In this document: positions 6,842-7,119 of the stretch, piece by piece | Position numbering within the stretch: the first letter of the stretch is position 1 | Layout: each line of letters begins with the position of its first letter | Assembly: GCA_900765525.1 (NCBI GenBank) | Contig: CAAFRY010000014.1 | Coordinates: 1-7,119 of the forward strand | DNA from: an uncultured Blautia sp. | GTDB lineage: Bacteria > Bacillota > Clostridia > Lachnospirales > Lachnospiraceae | Reading direction: 5' to 3' | Length of the DNA stretch: 7,119 nt | Position numbers and translations under genes: made by a program | The notes under the pieces: generated by a model | The model's database searches: none | What the model was told of the DNA's origin: nothing | Seen by the model: the letters and a program-made list of their open reading frames with translations, nothing else

Positions 6842-7119
6842 TTAGGGAGTTTGTGGTGTCAGGGACTCCGGCTGCCGGGTAAAAGCCTGGAAAAGCTGCT
6901 GTACAGAAAGATGGAGATAGGGCAGATATTCTTCCATGGAGACCGGTTGTTTTAAAAGAATACAGTTGTAGCAGGTGGAGCCGATAAGCTCTGTAATGGT
7001 GAAAAGCATGATTTCCGGATTTTCACACCGGATGTTTTCTCGCTCCATAGATTCCAGATAATAATCGAAGAATGCCTGGGATTCTCTGGGCACAGTACTG
7101 GAAAAAGCGTTTTTAAAAA
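6842..7119 (-). CDS. TetR/AcrR-family transcriptional regulator, C-terminal part (cut by window edge)
   Basis: This is a partial gene on the - strand. The frame stays open to the window end, giving 91 visible residues that begin FKNAFSSTVPRESQ. A GTG at 7091-7093 could be taken as a start, but coding continues upstream, so it is better read as an internal Val. The visible part is helical and fits the ligand-binding/dimerisation half of TetR regulators. The stretch MLFTITELIGSTCYNCILLK followed by QPVSMEEYLPYLHLSVQQLF resembles the last two helices of TetR proteins common in Clostridia, where 'E(L/M)(I/V)GSTCYN' and 'eEYkPYLy' recur. The N-terminal helix-turn-helix is outside the window, so the operator, ligand and target genes cannot be judged. 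The gene converges on hppA and probably shares its terminator, 28 bases beyond the stop. Family assignment rests on the C-terminal pattern alone and is moderately sure. Confidence 0.68.
   Translation of the reverse strand, partial: FKNAFSSTVPRESQAFFDYYLESMERENIRCENPEIMLFTITELIGSTCYNCILLKQPVSMEEYLPYLHLSVQQLFQAFTRQPESLTPQTP

Noticed and set aside
6725..6955. A 76-codon + strand open frame after hppA
   Set aside because: It overlaps the hppA end, runs through the terminator hairpin and is antisense to the TetR-like gene; the product shows no domain.

Overview
The window reads as chromosomal DNA of a Gram-positive anaerobe of the class Clostridia, most likely the family Lachnospiraceae. The evidence is a lipoprotein-type solute-binding protein, strong AGGAGG ribosome binding sites, tightly packed operon spacing, moderate GC in most genes, and a bacterial membrane pyrophosphatase of the K+-dependent class. 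The family-level assignment is an inference from sequence style, not from a marker gene.

Positions 7-3805 hold a complete four-gene ABC importer of the iron-siderophore/haem/cobalamin (FecCD) type, all on the + strand. In order they are a lipoprotein binding protein, two different FecCD permeases and an ATPase. The first two junctions overlap (an ATGA overlap, then an 8-base overlap with a TTG start) and the third gap is only 10 bases, so this is one transcription unit. Two distinct permeases imply a heterodimeric channel, which favours a ferric-siderophore substrate over B12. The operon's promoter lies before the window.

Positions 3883-4362 hold a small, clearly AT-richer gene for an MGMT/alkyltransferase-like protein. 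It contains no cysteine at all, so it cannot be a classical DNA alkyl acceptor. Positions 4363-4665 are non-coding. They contain a two-part hairpin (4488-4528) of unknown role and then a promoter with a perfect TATAAT box for the next gene.

Positions 4666-6765 hold hppA, a full-length membrane-bound pyrophosphatase that couples PPi hydrolysis to Na+ and/or H+ export. Its motif residues place it in the K+-dependent class. It ends in a long hairpin terminator (6766-6813) that starts directly after the stop codon. The - strand beyond (6842 to the window edge) carries the C-terminal part of a TetR-family regulator that converges on the same terminator.

The units look functionally independent: metal uptake, a possible DNA-lesion-binding protein, ion-motive energy conservation, and a truncated regulator. 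I found no mobile element, CRISPR array, tRNA or rRNA, and nothing that amounts to a new multi-gene system. The points most worth a second look are the cysteine-free MGMT-like gene in its AT-rich island and the unexplained intergenic hairpin.
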